Shown here piece by piece: positions 15,110-23,628 of a DNA stretch of 54,666 nucleotides. Each line of letters starts with the position of its first letter. Within the stretch, counting starts at the first letter, position 1. Under the pieces are notes generated by a model that ran no database searches, had not been told where the DNA came from, and worked only from the letters and a program-made list of their open reading frames with translations. This stretch comes from Deltaproteobacteria bacterium. GTDB lineage: Bacteria > Myxococcota_A > UBA796 > GCA-2862545. Location of the stretch: contig SBGP01000078.1 of assembly GCA_006226595.1 (NCBI GenBank), forward strand, positions 1 through 54,666, read 5' to 3'. Made by a program: the position numbers and the translations under genes.

Positions 15110-16005
15110 GCGGCACCTCCGGTCAGGCGCAGGAACACGTCTTCGAGCTGGCGCTGGGACGAGAGCTCGAGCAGCCCGGCATCGACGGCGGTGCGGGCGA
15201 CCTCGGCGCGCAGGTCGCGCTGGGTCTCGACGAGGTACACGCCGTCTCCCTTGGCTTTCACCGCGTTCACGCCATCGAGGGCTTCGAGCTTCGCGGCGAG
15301 CTCGGCTGAGGGCGCGGCGACGACCAGCTTGATCACGCCCATGCCGCCACCGAGGGCCTCGACGGCATCCTGGGCGACGATGCGGCCGTGGTCGATGATG
15401 ATGACCCGATCGCACAGCGCCTCGATCTCCGGGAGCACGTGGGTCGAGAGCAGCACGGTGGTCTCGCCAGCGGCAAGCTCCTCGATGAGCTCGCGGATCT
15501 CCGCGCGCTGCTTCGGGTCGAGGCCGCTGTTCGGCTCGTCGAGCACGAGGAGCTGCGGCTCGTGGACCAGGGCCTGGGCGATGCCCACGCGCTGGCGGTA
15601 GCCCTTCGAGAGGTTGCCGATGATGCGGTGAGCGACGCTCGCGAGCCCGACCCGACCGATCGCCTTGTCGGCAGCTTCGCTCGGATTCGCGGTGCCCTTG
15701 ATGCGCGCGCAGAAGCGCAGGTACTGGCGCACCGTCATCTCGAGGTACAGCGGCGGGGCCTCGGGCAGGTACCCGATGCGCGACTTCGCGGCCTTCGGGT
15801 CCTCCATCACGTCGATGCCGTCGACCTTGGCGGTGCCCGAGGTCGCGCCCAGCGCGCCGCAGAGAATGCGCATGGTCGTCGACTTGCCCGCGCCGTTGGC
15901 GCCGAGGAAGCCCACGATCTCGCCGCGCTCGACGGAGAACGACAAGTCCTCTACCGCGAGCGTGGCGCCGTAGCGCTTGGTGAGGTTCGCGACCTCGATC
16001 ATCAT
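15106..16005 (-). CDS. ABC transporter ATP-binding protein (Gld/ABC-2 type)
   Basis: A 299-residue protein. Walker A is GANGAGKST (residues 35-43), the signature loop is LSKGYRQRVG, Walker B is LLVLDEPNSGLDP, and the switch His is in STHVLPE. LSKGYRQR is usual for the GldA-like and NosF-like subgroup. The C-terminal 80 residues are an accessory domain. The start is ATG 16005 or the adjacent ATG 16002. It heads a four-gene minus-strand operon with 4- to 10-bp overlaps throughout. It energises the permease at 14363. Confidence 0.92.
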   Translation of the reverse strand: MMIEVANLTKRYGATLAVEDLSFSVERGEIVGFLGANGAGKSTTMRILCGALGATSGTAKVDGIDVMEDPKAAKSRIGYLPEAPPLYLEMTVRQYLRFCARIKGTANPSEAADKAIGRVGLASVAHRIIGNLSKGYRQRVGIAQALVHEPQLLVLDEPNSGLDPKQRAEIRELIEELAAGETTVLLSTHVLPEIEALCDRVIIIDHGRIVAQDAVEALGGGMGVIKLVVAAPSAELAAKLEALDGVNAVKAKGDGVYLVETQRDLRAEVARTAVDAGLLELSSQRQLEDVFLRLTGGAA

Positions 16006-16131
16006 GCCTGCTGCTCCGGACCGAAGTGGGGGTGGTCCGACAGAGCGCTCTCCGCCGGGCGCAGCCTCCGAAGGAGCACTGGTATTGCCCCACACATTCC
16101 CGTCAACCCACGGAACGCGGAAGCGACGGGC

Positions 16132-17598
16132 CTACGGGTTGGCGGGGGTGACCACCGTGCATGCCTTGCCGGCGCCGTCGTTGACGGACAGCGCGCCCTT
16201 GCCGGCCTCGACGACGTAGCGCACGGTGATGCCATCCTGGGCTTCGAAGGTGCACGACAGCACCTCGCCGTTCTCGAACATGAGCTGGGCCACGTTGACG
16301 CCGGGGTACACGCGCACGGTGCCGGTGGTGCGCAGCAGCTCGTCGTCGATCTGGGCGTCGGCGTCGCCGGGCAGCCACAGCTTCACCTTGACCTTGCCGT
16401 CGGCGTCCTCCATCGGGACGACCGCGGGCGCCGGCGGAGCCACCGGACCGGTCTGGCGCTCGGCGACGAACTTCGCGACCGCGAGGGCCGCGAGGAGGAG
16501 CACCACGAAGAACAGCGCTCCGACGAAGGCGTAGGGGCCGTAGGCGCGAAGCATGGCGTTGCCGCCGCCTCGCGTGGTCGCGCCCGTCGGGTTGGTGAGC
16601 TGGCCCGTCACCTCGCGCAGGAAGTCGCCTTCCTCGTCATCGCGATCGGCGTCTTCGGGGGTGATCTTGGGGCGCGACTCGTAGATCGGCAGGACCGTGG
16701 TCCGCGCGAACTCGACCAGACCGATGCGGTGGGACGCGTCGATCGCGTACAGGCACTGCTCGAGGTCGCGGGCAGCGTCGAGGGCCGAGGGCCGGTAGTC
16801 ACGGTCGTAGGCGCACATCTTGCGGATGACGGCGCGCAGGTCCTCGAGCGCCGCCTGGCTCATGCCGGGCACGTTGAGGTAGCCGAGCTGCCGGTTCATC
16901 GCCTGATCGTGGGTGATCGGGTTGATCGACAGGCTCATGGTCCGGCCGGTGAGCAGCTCGAACAGCGACATGCCGGCGCTGTACACGTCGACGGAAGGGG
17001 AGTCGCTGATGCCGTCGAGGCGCTCGGGCGCCATGTACGGGCGGCTGCCCATGACCACGGACTCGGTCTGGGCCTCGCGCCCCTCGAACTCGCCCTTGGC
17101 GATGCCGAAGTCGACGACCTTGACCTCGCCGTGGATCGAGAGGAGCACGTTGGACGGCTTGATGTCGCGGTGGATGACGCGCAGCGGACGCCCGTCGTCA
17201 GCGGCGGTCTCGTTGTACGCGACGTGCAGCGCGAGGCAGGTCTGGCGGGTGAGCTCGAGGGCGACGCTGGCGGGCAGTCCGTCCTTGAACCGCAGGAGCA
17301 ACTGATCGAGGGACACGCCCTGTACGTGCTCCATGACGACGACGGGGCGACCGCCGACATCCATGAGCCGCTCGACGCGCACGATGTTGGGGTGGCTGAT
17401 CCGGGAGAGCAGCCGCGCCTCGTCGCGTGTGCGGTTGAGGATCTTGTCGTTTCGCGCGTAGGCGCCCTTGAGGATCTTGAGCGCAACCTTGCGGCGCAGA
17501 GGATCCCCGGTCACGCGTGCGACGCACACGGTTCCGAAGGATCCCTCCCCGAGAATCTCCAAGATCTCGAATGGCCCCGCTGCGCGGTTCACTCCCAC
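16132..17598 (-). CDS. Transmembrane Ser/Thr protein kinase
   Basis: A 488-residue protein. The kinase domain (about 10-280) has GEGSFG (glycine loop), Lys41 in VALK, HRDIKPSN with catalytic Asp145, DFG at Asp163 and MAPER. A single membrane helix lies near 351-376, followed by a Pro-rich linker and a C-terminal extracytoplasmic domain of about 100 residues that contains two Cys. This is the Hanks-type PSTK layout abundant in Myxococcota. GTG 17598 is used; GTG 17592 (MNRAAGPFEIL) is equally possible. TATACT lies 15 nt upstream. The activating signal and substrates are unknown. It lies between the Gld-like operon and a START-like protein. Confidence 0.92.
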   Translation of the reverse strand: MGVNRAAGPFEILEILGEGSFGTVCVARVTGDPLRRKVALKILKGAYARNDKILNRTRDEARLLSRISHPNIVRVERLMDVGGRPVVVMEHVQGVSLDQLLLRFKDGLPASVALELTRQTCLALHVAYNETAADDGRPLRVIHRDIKPSNVLLSIHGEVKVVDFGIAKGEFEGREAQTESVVMGSRPYMAPERLDGISDSPSVDVYSAGMSLFELLTGRTMSLSINPITHDQAMNRQLGYLNVPGMSQAALEDLRAVIRKMCAYDRDYRPSALDAARDLEQCLYAIDASHRIGLVEFARTTVLPIYESRPKITPEDADRDDEEGDFLREVTGQLTNPTGATTRGGGNAMLRAYGPYAFVGALFFVVLLLAALAVAKFVAERQTGPVAPPAPAVVPMEDADGKVKVKLWLPGDADAQIDDELLRTTGTVRVYPGVNVAQLMFENGEVLSCTFEAQDGITVRYVVEAGKGALSVNDGAGKACTVVTPANP

Positions 17599-17613
17599 CC
17601 CTGTTCCGCGGCG

Positions 17614-17619
17614 AGTATA
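17614..17619 (-). promoter_or_regulatory. Candidate -10 (TATACT) of the protein kinase gene
   Basis: TATACT on the minus strand ends 15 nt before GTG 17598. It is a close match to the bacterial -10 consensus in an otherwise GC-rich region. Confidence 0.5.
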
Positions 17620-17635
17620 GCAGTGCGGAAGACGG

Positions 17636-18223
17636 TCACTCGCTGGCTTCGGCCCGGGTGCGGATGCCAGACAGCTGGTCCTGCAGCGCCCCGTTGGTCA
17701 TCCAACGCTTGATCCAGGCGGGTACGCGGCGGCCCGAGTCCGAGGTTCCCGCGTATACGAGGCGGGTCTTCTCGCCCTCGGTGAAGCACTGATAGAAACC
17801 CTCGGCCTTGACCACATCGTGCTCTTTGGACGGGTCGAGGGCGTAGCGCGCGAGATGCTCGTCGCGCGTCACTTCGTAGAGCGTGTGGAAGCGAACGCCT
17901 ACGCCGACCACCGAGAGGTCGAAGGTCACGCCGAGTCGATCGGGCTCTTCGAGGTAGTAGGCGACGTCGGTGATGTTGCTCACCTCGTCCTTGCGCGCCT
18001 TCACGTCGAGCACGGCGGCGAGGGTGTGCTCGGGCGTGGCCGCGACGTCGACGATCGCGACGGTGATCGCGCCGGTGTCGGTGGTCTCCTGTCGCACGAC
18101 GATCTCGCCGGCGGCGAGCGACCTGGCCTCGTCCTCGGAGAGGGTAGGGCGCTCGCCCGGGCTCGCGGCCATCAGCCACGGAAGCAGGAGCAGGGCGCAC
18201 AGCGAACGCATCAGCTTGGACAC
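17636..18223 (-). CDS. Exported START/SRPBCC-like lipid-binding-fold protein
   Basis: A 195-residue protein. GTG 18223 is chosen because GGAGG lies 4 nt upstream; it gives the signal MSKLMRSLCALLLLPWLMAA. The mature part has the START/SRPBCC pattern: an N-terminal strand with VDVAATPEHTLAAVLDV, central strands, TRLVYAGTSDSGRRVP, and a long C-terminal helix containing IKRWMTNGALQDQL. Such domains bind hydrophobic ligands; an exported copy could carry envelope lipids. It is probably transcribed separately from TACGCT at 18243-18248. The family call is moderate, and the ligand is unknown. Confidence 0.68.
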   Translation of the reverse strand: MSKLMRSLCALLLLPWLMAASPGERPTLSEDEARSLAAGEIVVRQETTDTGAITVAIVDVAATPEHTLAAVLDVKARKDEVSNITDVAYYLEEPDRLGVTFDLSVVGVGVRFHTLYEVTRDEHLARYALDPSKEHDVVKAEGFYQCFTEGEKTRLVYAGTSDSGRRVPAWIKRWMTNGALQDQLSGIRTRAEASE

Positions 18224-18242
18224 CGAACCTCCAGTCGGAACA

Positions 18243-18248
18243 AGCGTA
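18243..18248 (-). promoter_or_regulatory. Candidate -10 (TACGCT) of the START-like gene
   Basis: TACGCT on the minus strand ends 19 nt before GTG 18223, the same spacing as at pfkA (47866). Confidence 0.4.
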
Positions 18249-18272
18249 TCGCCCACCGCGCGAGCCGGCACG

Positions 18273-19820
18273 TCAGCGGCGGCGACGCACCGCGAGCAGC
18301 GGCAGCAGGCCCATCCACGACCAGCCGAGCCCGCCGTGTGCGCAGCCACAGCCGCGGCCGCCCATCTCGGGGTCGAGCACGACCACGTGGCTGGTGTCGG
18401 CCTCGGACCAGTTCTGGCCATCGCCCACGGTGAGCGCGAAGATGTGGGTTCCGGACTCACGCACGCGGAACGTGGGGTTCGCGGTGGTGTCGTTGGCGAG
18501 GAACACCTCGGGCCCCGCGATCTGCTCCCACTGGAACTGCAGGGTGCCGGGCCCCCTCGAGCGCGTCCCGTCGAGCATGACCGCGTCACCGGTGTACGCG
18601 AGGAAGGGCAGTCCGGCGTTGGCGACGAACTCGTTGGCCACGGGCTCGTCGCTGTCGAAGGGCCCGGTGTCGGTCGGGCCCGTGTCGGTCGGACCGGTGT
18701 CGACCACGCCCTCGTCCGTGGTCTCCTCGCGGATCATCGCCCACAGGGCCGCGTCGTCGTTGTCGTAGTTCAGCGCCCAGAAGCCGATGCCGCCGAGGCC
18801 GGTGTTCGCGGCGTACTGCACGCGATGGCGGATGGACTCGACGTCCGAGTACCAGGCCTGGTAGCCGGGCCGGCCGTACCAGGGGCTGAGCGCACCCGAC
18901 TCCCACTGCCTTCCGTAGGTCGCCGCCGCGCTGTTCGCCTCGGCGTAGAAGATCGACGAGCCGCGCCCGCTCGCCGCGGTGGGGACCACCGTGTTGTCGC
19001 CGACCGGCCACTCGATGCCGTAGAGGGGCAGGCCGAGGATCACCCGGCTCGGGTCGGCGCCGTTGGTGTCGACGTAGTCGCGAGCGGACCAGTCGAGACC
19101 CTGCCAGCTGGCCCACAGACCGCCGCCGTACAGCGGGTCGTTGGGCCCGGCGTTGCTCGACCCGGAGTAGTGGTAGCCGTAGCCCATGATGAACAGGTCG
19201 GCCTTCTCGGTCAGCGCCGCGTAGTCCCACGCGTCCGACCAGTCGACGGCGGGGGTCGCGAGCACGATGTCGCCGACGCCCGCGGCCTCGAGCTCCCCGA
19301 CGAAGGTGACCATGTTCGCGCGCTCGGAGGCGGGAAGCCCCTCGAAGTCGATGTTCACGCCGTGGGCACCGGTGTTGTCGACCCAGGTCTTGAGGTTGCT
19401 CACCAGGGTCGCGCGAGCGGTGCTGCTCGACAGGATCGCCGTGAGCTCGCTGCCGACGAAGTTGGTCACGCACAGGTGCACGCGCACGCCGTAGGGCGCC
19501 CCCATGGCGATCGCCGTGCTCGTCTCGCTCCACCGGCCGGTGTTCGACAGCGAGCCGTCCGTGCCGACGTCCGCCTGGAAGATCGCGAGGTGCGAGAGCT
19601 CGTCCCACGGCACCGTGTTCAGGTTGTCGTCCCAGTACGCGAGATAGCCGTACACGGTCATGTGCGGGCCCGGCGTCGCGGCGCCGCGCGGCACGCGCAC
19701 CGGGGGGTTCACCGGGTCGAGATGGCCGTATTGCGCGACCTGCGCCGCGTGGGGGCCGGGGAAGACGGCGTCGGGCGGCAGCTCGGCAGAGGCCGTCAGC
19801 GCGAGGAGGATCGTGAGCAT
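18273..19820 (-). CDS. GH18-family glycosidase-like protein with PKD-like domain and MYXO-CTERM
   Basis: A 515-residue protein. The signal is MLTILLALTASA. The GH18 barrel spans about 55-385, with NIDFE (Asp158, catalytic Glu160) as the reduced DGxDxDxE motif: the first two Asp are replaced by His153 and Asn156, as I would expect in YaaH-type spore or cell-wall GH18 enzymes. A DTGPT repeat linker follows, then a PKD/Ig-like domain (about 400-480). The tail is GRGCGCAHGG, a membrane helix and RRRR, a MYXO-CTERM signal for cleavage and surface anchoring. The likely substrate is chitin or peptidoglycan-like GlcNAc polymers. ATG has GGAG upstream. Confidence 0.87.
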   Translation of the reverse strand: MLTILLALTASAELPPDAVFPGPHAAQVAQYGHLDPVNPPVRVPRGAATPGPHMTVYGYLAYWDDNLNTVPWDELSHLAIFQADVGTDGSLSNTGRWSETSTAIAMGAPYGVRVHLCVTNFVGSELTAILSSSTARATLVSNLKTWVDNTGAHGVNIDFEGLPASERANMVTFVGELEAAGVGDIVLATPAVDWSDAWDYAALTEKADLFIMGYGYHYSGSSNAGPNDPLYGGGLWASWQGLDWSARDYVDTNGADPSRVILGLPLYGIEWPVGDNTVVPTAASGRGSSIFYAEANSAAATYGRQWESGALSPWYGRPGYQAWYSDVESIRHRVQYAANTGLGGIGFWALNYDNDDAALWAMIREETTDEGVVDTGPTDTGPTDTGPFDSDEPVANEFVANAGLPFLAYTGDAVMLDGTRSRGPGTLQFQWEQIAGPEVFLANDTTANPTFRVRESGTHIFALTVGDGQNWSEADTSHVVVLDPEMGGRGCGCAHGGLGWSWMGLLPLLAVRRRR

Positions 19821-20019
19821 AGACAGGGCTCCACAGGGAGAGAACGTCGGTGTGTAGCACGATCTCGGCGGACGTCGCATCTGCGCGTGCAATAGGATCG
19901 CACCGCTCGTCGTAAGGTCCACAGCGATTGCCGCGTTGCCTGCACGTGGCTACCCTTCCCACAGCGCGATCAGGCCGGACTGGACGAACGCGCGCGCACT
20001 GTCACGGAGCGACACAACC

Positions 20020-20739
20020 ATGGGCTTCTTCGATCGGATCGCCAATGTCTGGCGCGGCTTCCTCTCCCTCTGGGTCAGCGACCTCGAGGCCCGCAACCCG
20101 GAGGCCGTCTACGAGGCGGCGATCGACGAGCGGGTCCGCAAGCACCGCGACCTGAAGAAGGCCGTCAGCGGCATCGTCTACCTCCGCAACAAGCTCTCGA
20201 ACGAGCTCGAGGAGAAGGAGGCCGAGCTTCGCGAGGTCATGAACCAGCTCCCGATCGCGATCGAGGAGGGCGAGGACGACGTCGCGCTGGTGCTCATCCA
20301 GAAGAAGGACGAGCTCACCGGTCAGATCGAGCACCTCTCCGCCGAGCTCGCCAAGGTCAGCGACCAGGCCGAAGAGGCCAAGGCCGGCCTGCTCGAGTTC
20401 CAGAGCGAGATCGAGAAGCTCAAGCGCGAGAAGGAAGAGATGCTCGCCAAGAAGGCCAACGCCGAGGCCCGCATCTCGATCCAGGAGACCCTCGACGGCC
20501 TGTCCACCGAAGCGGACATCAAGGCGCTCGAGAATGTGCGCGAGCAGATCAACAAGACCCAGGCCGAGGCCGACATCGGCTCCGAGATCCAGGGCGACAG
20601 CCTCGATGCGAAGCTGAAGAAGATCCGCGCCAAGGCGCAGGATTCCTCCGCGCGCAACCAGCTCGAGGAGATGAAGCGGCAGATGCAGGCGCAGCGGGCT
20701 TCGGCCTCTGAGGGCGCCGGGGTCAAGAAGACCATCTGA
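20020..20739 (+). CDS. pspA: Phage shock protein A / IM30 family
   Basis: A 239-residue protein that begins MGFFDRIANVWRGFLSLWVS, the amphipathic membrane-binding helix of PspA/IM30, followed by a coiled-coil hairpin over almost the whole length (ELEEKEAELREVMNQLP and KLKREKEEMLAKKA). PspA supports damaged inner membranes and in some bacteria inhibits PspF. ATG has GGAG about 9 nt upstream, and a longer frame upstream is not needed. It is followed by two small genes, the first overlapping by 1 nt. No pspB, pspC or pspF is present here, and no convincing sigma-54 site was found. Confidence 0.9.
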   Translation: MGFFDRIANVWRGFLSLWVSDLEARNPEAVYEAAIDERVRKHRDLKKAVSGIVYLRNKLSNELEEKEAELREVMNQLPIAIEEGEDDVALVLIQKKDELTGQIEHLSAELAKVSDQAEEAKAGLLEFQSEIEKLKREKEEMLAKKANAEARISIQETLDGLSTEADIKALENVREQINKTQAEADIGSEIQGDSLDAKLKKIRAKAQDSSARNQLEEMKRQMQAQRASASEGAGVKKTI

Positions 20740-21140
20740 TGCTCCCCGATCGCACCCGGGAGGCCGAGGACGCCTTCGTCGCCGTGTGGACGGAGACGGA
20801 GGACACCGAGGGTCTGCTCGAGGTGATCGATGTCGCGATGGCCGAGCGCCGCCCGATGCTGGCGGCGCGGCTCGTCGGACTGCTCGACGGAAGGGTCGAG
20901 ATCCCGCCGGGCTCGGCCGCCGAGCACGCACAGCGCGCTGCGCGCTTCTTGCTCCACACCGCCAAGCAGGTCCGCGGGGAGTGGAGTGTCGAGGAAGGCG
21001 CTTTCGAGGATCTCGAGGCCGCGTGGAGCGACGTGCGCGCCGACCGTATGCGCCGGATCCGGGCCCGCCAGCGCGACGCCCTCGAAGGCAAGCGCACCCG
21101 CATTCCCCGCGTCGCCCGTCGAAAGGGCAAGCGCGAGTAG
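20739..21140 (+). CDS. Small helical protein coupled to pspA, unknown function
   Basis: A 133-residue protein. ATG shares one base with the pspA stop (TGATG), indicating translational coupling. It is predicted to be all-helical and cytoplasmic, acidic in the first two thirds, ending in a strongly basic tail (RRIRARQRDALEGKRTRIPR). No family is recognised. The fixed position after pspA suggests a role in the same membrane-stress response (inference). Confidence 0.72.
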   Translation: MLPDRTREAEDAFVAVWTETEDTEGLLEVIDVAMAERRPMLAARLVGLLDGRVEIPPGSAAEHAQRAARFLLHTAKQVRGEWSVEEGAFEDLEAAWSDVRADRMRRIRARQRDALEGKRTRIPRVARRKGKRE

Positions 21141-21173
21141 GGCCCTGCGTGCTTCGATGCACGCGGAGGTTCG

Positions 21174-21524
21174 ATGCGACTGCTGCTCTTCCTGATCGCC
21201 TGTGGCGGAAAGCCGGCGAGCACCCCGGCGACGGCGGTGGCCGAGGTCGCGTGCAGCGCCGAGGATCCCAGCGCCTGGGAGGGCTGCGTGGGTCAGCGCG
21301 TGCGCCTCGAGGGCCAGCGTCCCGACGTCGTGTACGAGCACCCGATCCTCGGCGACCCGCAGGATTACTTCCAGGTCGGTGAGCGGCAGATCGTCGTGCT
21401 CGGCACCGTCGAGGACGGCTGCACCGCGATGAGCGGGGTGCTCGATCGCGTGGACATGGGCGGCGAGCCCGGAACTCGAGGATCGTACCGCGGCTGGGTG
21501 CTCCGCGACGCGACCTGCGACTAG
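21174..21524 (+). CDS. Small lipoprotein downstream of pspA, unknown function
   Basis: A 116-residue protein. The signal MRLLLFLIAC is short and ends in a lipobox (LIAC). The mature part contains paired Cys (ACSAEDPSAWEGCVGQ, near residues 27 and 38, and two more C-terminal Cys) and alternating strands such as RVRLEGQRPDVVYEHP, compatible with a small beta-barrel (OB-like, inference). GGAGG precedes ATG. Its TAG stop overlaps the TAG stop of the convergent beta-helix gene within CTAG 21521-21524. Confidence 0.78.
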   Translation: MRLLLFLIACGGKPASTPATAVAEVACSAEDPSAWEGCVGQRVRLEGQRPDVVYEHPILGDPQDYFQVGERQIVVLGTVEDGCTAMSGVLDRVDMGGEPGTRGSYRGWVLRDATCD

Positions 21525-23386
21525 CGGTCGCGTCGGCGGCGACCGAGGAACCACAGCGGAACGAGGAACAGGCTCGCGGCGCCGCCATTGCACGCCCGAG
21601 GGGTCACGCGGCCCTGGATGTCGCGCACGCCGTCGCAGTTGCGGTCCACGAGTGGGTCGGTGTCGGCCACGCCCGGGTGGATCGACGGATCCGTGTCGTC
21701 GCAGTCGTCCCCGCCGTGCGGGAACATCGCGTCGTAGCCGTCGCCGTCGCCGTCCTTGTTCGGCTCGCCGTCACAGTCCTGGTCGATGGTGTCGGTCGCG
21801 TCGTCGTAGGCACCGGGGTTGATGGTCGGGTCCCCGTCGTTGCAGTCGTCGGCGTCTTCGACGTTCTCGGCGCCGGCCCATCCGTCGCCGTCGAGATCGA
21901 AGTCGTCGGCGCCGTCGCAGTTCTCGTCGAAGCCGTTGTAGGGCGTGTCGTTCGCGGCGGGGTGGTAGGTGGGGTTTCCGTCGTCGCAGTCGACCAGCAT
22001 CGGCGCGTTGTCGGCGTCGGCGTCCTGCCACCATACGGCCTGGGCATCGGGACCGCCGGCGGCGCCGATGTCCGCGCGGCTGCCGTCGGGGTCGAGCTCG
22101 TCCTCGGGTCCCGCGTCCACCGCGCCGCCCCACGACCGGTAGCGCCCGGCGGTCGCCTCGCAGTCCGAGAACTCGCCCGGGTAGAAGGCGGGGTTGTCAC
22201 GCACGCCGTCCGTGAGCCACTCGGCCATGATCGGCGACCCGTCGTTGGCGTAGAGCAGGTTGCGGCTGAGCACCGGGACGTTGCCGGCGCCGTACAGCGG
22301 GGGCTGATCGGCGAGGTTCTCGACCCCGTTGTGGGCGATGAGGTTCGCGGTGAGCTCGATGGCTCCGGTCCCGCCAAAGTACAGGACCTGCCCACGATCG
22401 CTGGTGTTGTGGGCGATGGTGTTGTGGATGAGTCGCGCGTCGGTCGTGCTCCCCGAGTCCGCGCGGATGGCTGCGGTAGGACCTTCGTTGAGGAACAGCT
22501 GGCTGTGCGTCATCGTCAGGTCCGCGCCGGTCGAGAGCACGATGGGGGCACTCGAGGTGTCGTGTCCGCACAGCCGCACCTCGGTCAGCGTCGCCTGGCT
22601 GGCGAACTCCAGCACGCTGGACGTCTCGGTGCTGTGGAGGATCTCGACCCGGGTGAGTTCGGTGGTGCCGTAGCTGCGCAGGGCGCTGGCGTTCGGGGAG
22701 GCGTTGTTCGACAGGAGGGTGTCCCGGAGGCTCACGCTCGACCCGGGCTCGGCGTGGATGGCGCCGGCGCCTCGCTCTGCACTGTTGTCGCGCACGACGT
22801 TGCCTGGCCCGCCGGCGCTCATCGTCGAGCCGCCGTCCAGGTAGACCGCACCGCCTTCCGTGCTCGCGTCGCCCTCGAGCAGGCTCGACGAGCGCAACGA
22901 GAGCGTGCTCTCCTCGGCGTACACGAGGCCGCCGAGGAGGGCCTTTCCGCCCCGGATCGTGCTCCGATCGAGGGTGAGGCTGCTGCGCGTCAAGTCGGCG
23001 ACGCCGCCGCGGAGCTGGATGCCGCCACCGTAGATCCCCGACGTCTCGACGGTGACCACCGAGTCGACGGCACGCAGAGGACGCTGCACGAGCGAGGCGA
23101 CGGTGAGTGAGTGAAGCGTCACCGCCCCGTTGACGACGTCGATCACGGGCCTGGAGCTCTCACCCGATCCCGCGATCAGCGTGGGCGTGCCCACCAGCCA
23201 CAGGCTCTTGCCAGTGATGATCACGGACTCGGGGTAGGTCCCGGTGGTGACGGTGATCTGGTCGCCGTCGGCGGCCGCGTCGATCGCGTCCTGGAGCGTG
23301 GCGTAGCAGCCGGACGTGGGCTGCTCACCGCAGGTCACGTGACCCGCGGCCCAGACCGCGGGGAGTAGGAGTGCCAGGCCGAGCAT
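21521..23386 (-). CDS. Beta-helix surface protein with MopE-type Asp repeats and MYXO-CTERM-like tail
   Basis: A 621-residue protein. The signal is MLGLALLLPAVWAAG. Residues of about 25-430 form a right-handed parallel beta-helix (repeats such as ATLQDAIDAAADGDQITVTTG and many short T/S-rich strands). About 455-590 holds three Asp-rich putative metal-binding motifs (VDCDDGNPTYHPAA, DDCNDGDPTINPG, DDCDDTDPSIHPG), as in MopE-type surface proteins. The end is ACNGG, a hydrophobic helix and RRRRDR, a MYXO-CTERM variant. It is predicted to be anchored on the outer surface and Ca2+-stabilised. No ribosome site is visible; TACATT sits 6 nt before ATG, suggesting a leaderless transcript. Confidence 0.85.
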   Translation of the reverse strand: MLGLALLLPAVWAAGHVTCGEQPTSGCYATLQDAIDAAADGDQITVTTGTYPESVIITGKSLWLVGTPTLIAGSGESSRPVIDVVNGAVTLHSLTVASLVQRPLRAVDSVVTVETSGIYGGGIQLRGGVADLTRSSLTLDRSTIRGGKALLGGLVYAEESTLSLRSSSLLEGDASTEGGAVYLDGGSTMSAGGPGNVVRDNSAERGAGAIHAEPGSSVSLRDTLLSNNASPNASALRSYGTTELTRVEILHSTETSSVLEFASQATLTEVRLCGHDTSSAPIVLSTGADLTMTHSQLFLNEGPTAAIRADSGSTTDARLIHNTIAHNTSDRGQVLYFGGTGAIELTANLIAHNGVENLADQPPLYGAGNVPVLSRNLLYANDGSPIMAEWLTDGVRDNPAFYPGEFSDCEATAGRYRSWGGAVDAGPEDELDPDGSRADIGAAGGPDAQAVWWQDADADNAPMLVDCDDGNPTYHPAANDTPYNGFDENCDGADDFDLDGDGWAGAENVEDADDCNDGDPTINPGAYDDATDTIDQDCDGEPNKDGDGDGYDAMFPHGGDDCDDTDPSIHPGVADTDPLVDRNCDGVRDIQGRVTPRACNGGAASLFLVPLWFLGRRRRDR

Positions 23387-23392
23387 GGCGGG

Positions 23393-23398
23393 AATGTA
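23393..23398 (-). promoter_or_regulatory. Candidate -10 (TACATT) placing a leaderless start
   Basis: TACATT on the minus strand ends exactly 6 nt before ATG 23386, and there is no Shine-Dalgarno. The first transcribed base would fall at or next to the A of ATG. Confidence 0.45.
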
Positions 23399-23595
23399 GC
23401 AGCGGTTGGGGCCCGGCGGCGAGCCTGGCGGCGAGGAGTGGCGCGGTCGCCGCCGCCTCTGTCAGACTGTCGCGGTCAGCGGCCGAATCCGCACGCACGG
23501 GCCTCTGGTCGTCGCCTCACCGCTTTGGCCGTGACAAGCAGACGATTCAGGGGCCGGAAGTCGGATTTTCGGCGGCCATCTGCGGCTCTGGCAGA

Positions 23596-23601
23596 TATGG
23601 T
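23596..23601 (+). promoter_or_regulatory. Candidate -10 (TATGGT) of the lipase-like gene
   Basis: TATGGT ends 27 nt before ATG 23629, which has its own GGAG site. The remainder of 23399-23595, between divergent genes, shows no other feature I can support. Confidence 0.4.
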
Positions 23602-23628
23602 CACAGCCGTCCGAGAACTGGAGTCTCC

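Noticed and set aside
15388-17712. Long plus-strand open frame opposite the ABC ATPase and kinase genes
   Set aside because: High GC keeps antisense frames open. The translation is His/Arg/Gly-rich with no domain, while the minus strand encodes complete ATPase and kinase motifs.
19821-20019. Sigma-54 promoter for pspA
   Set aside because: The nearest TGGC (in gtggctaccc) lacks the GC element at the required spacing, and no PspF-like gene is present.
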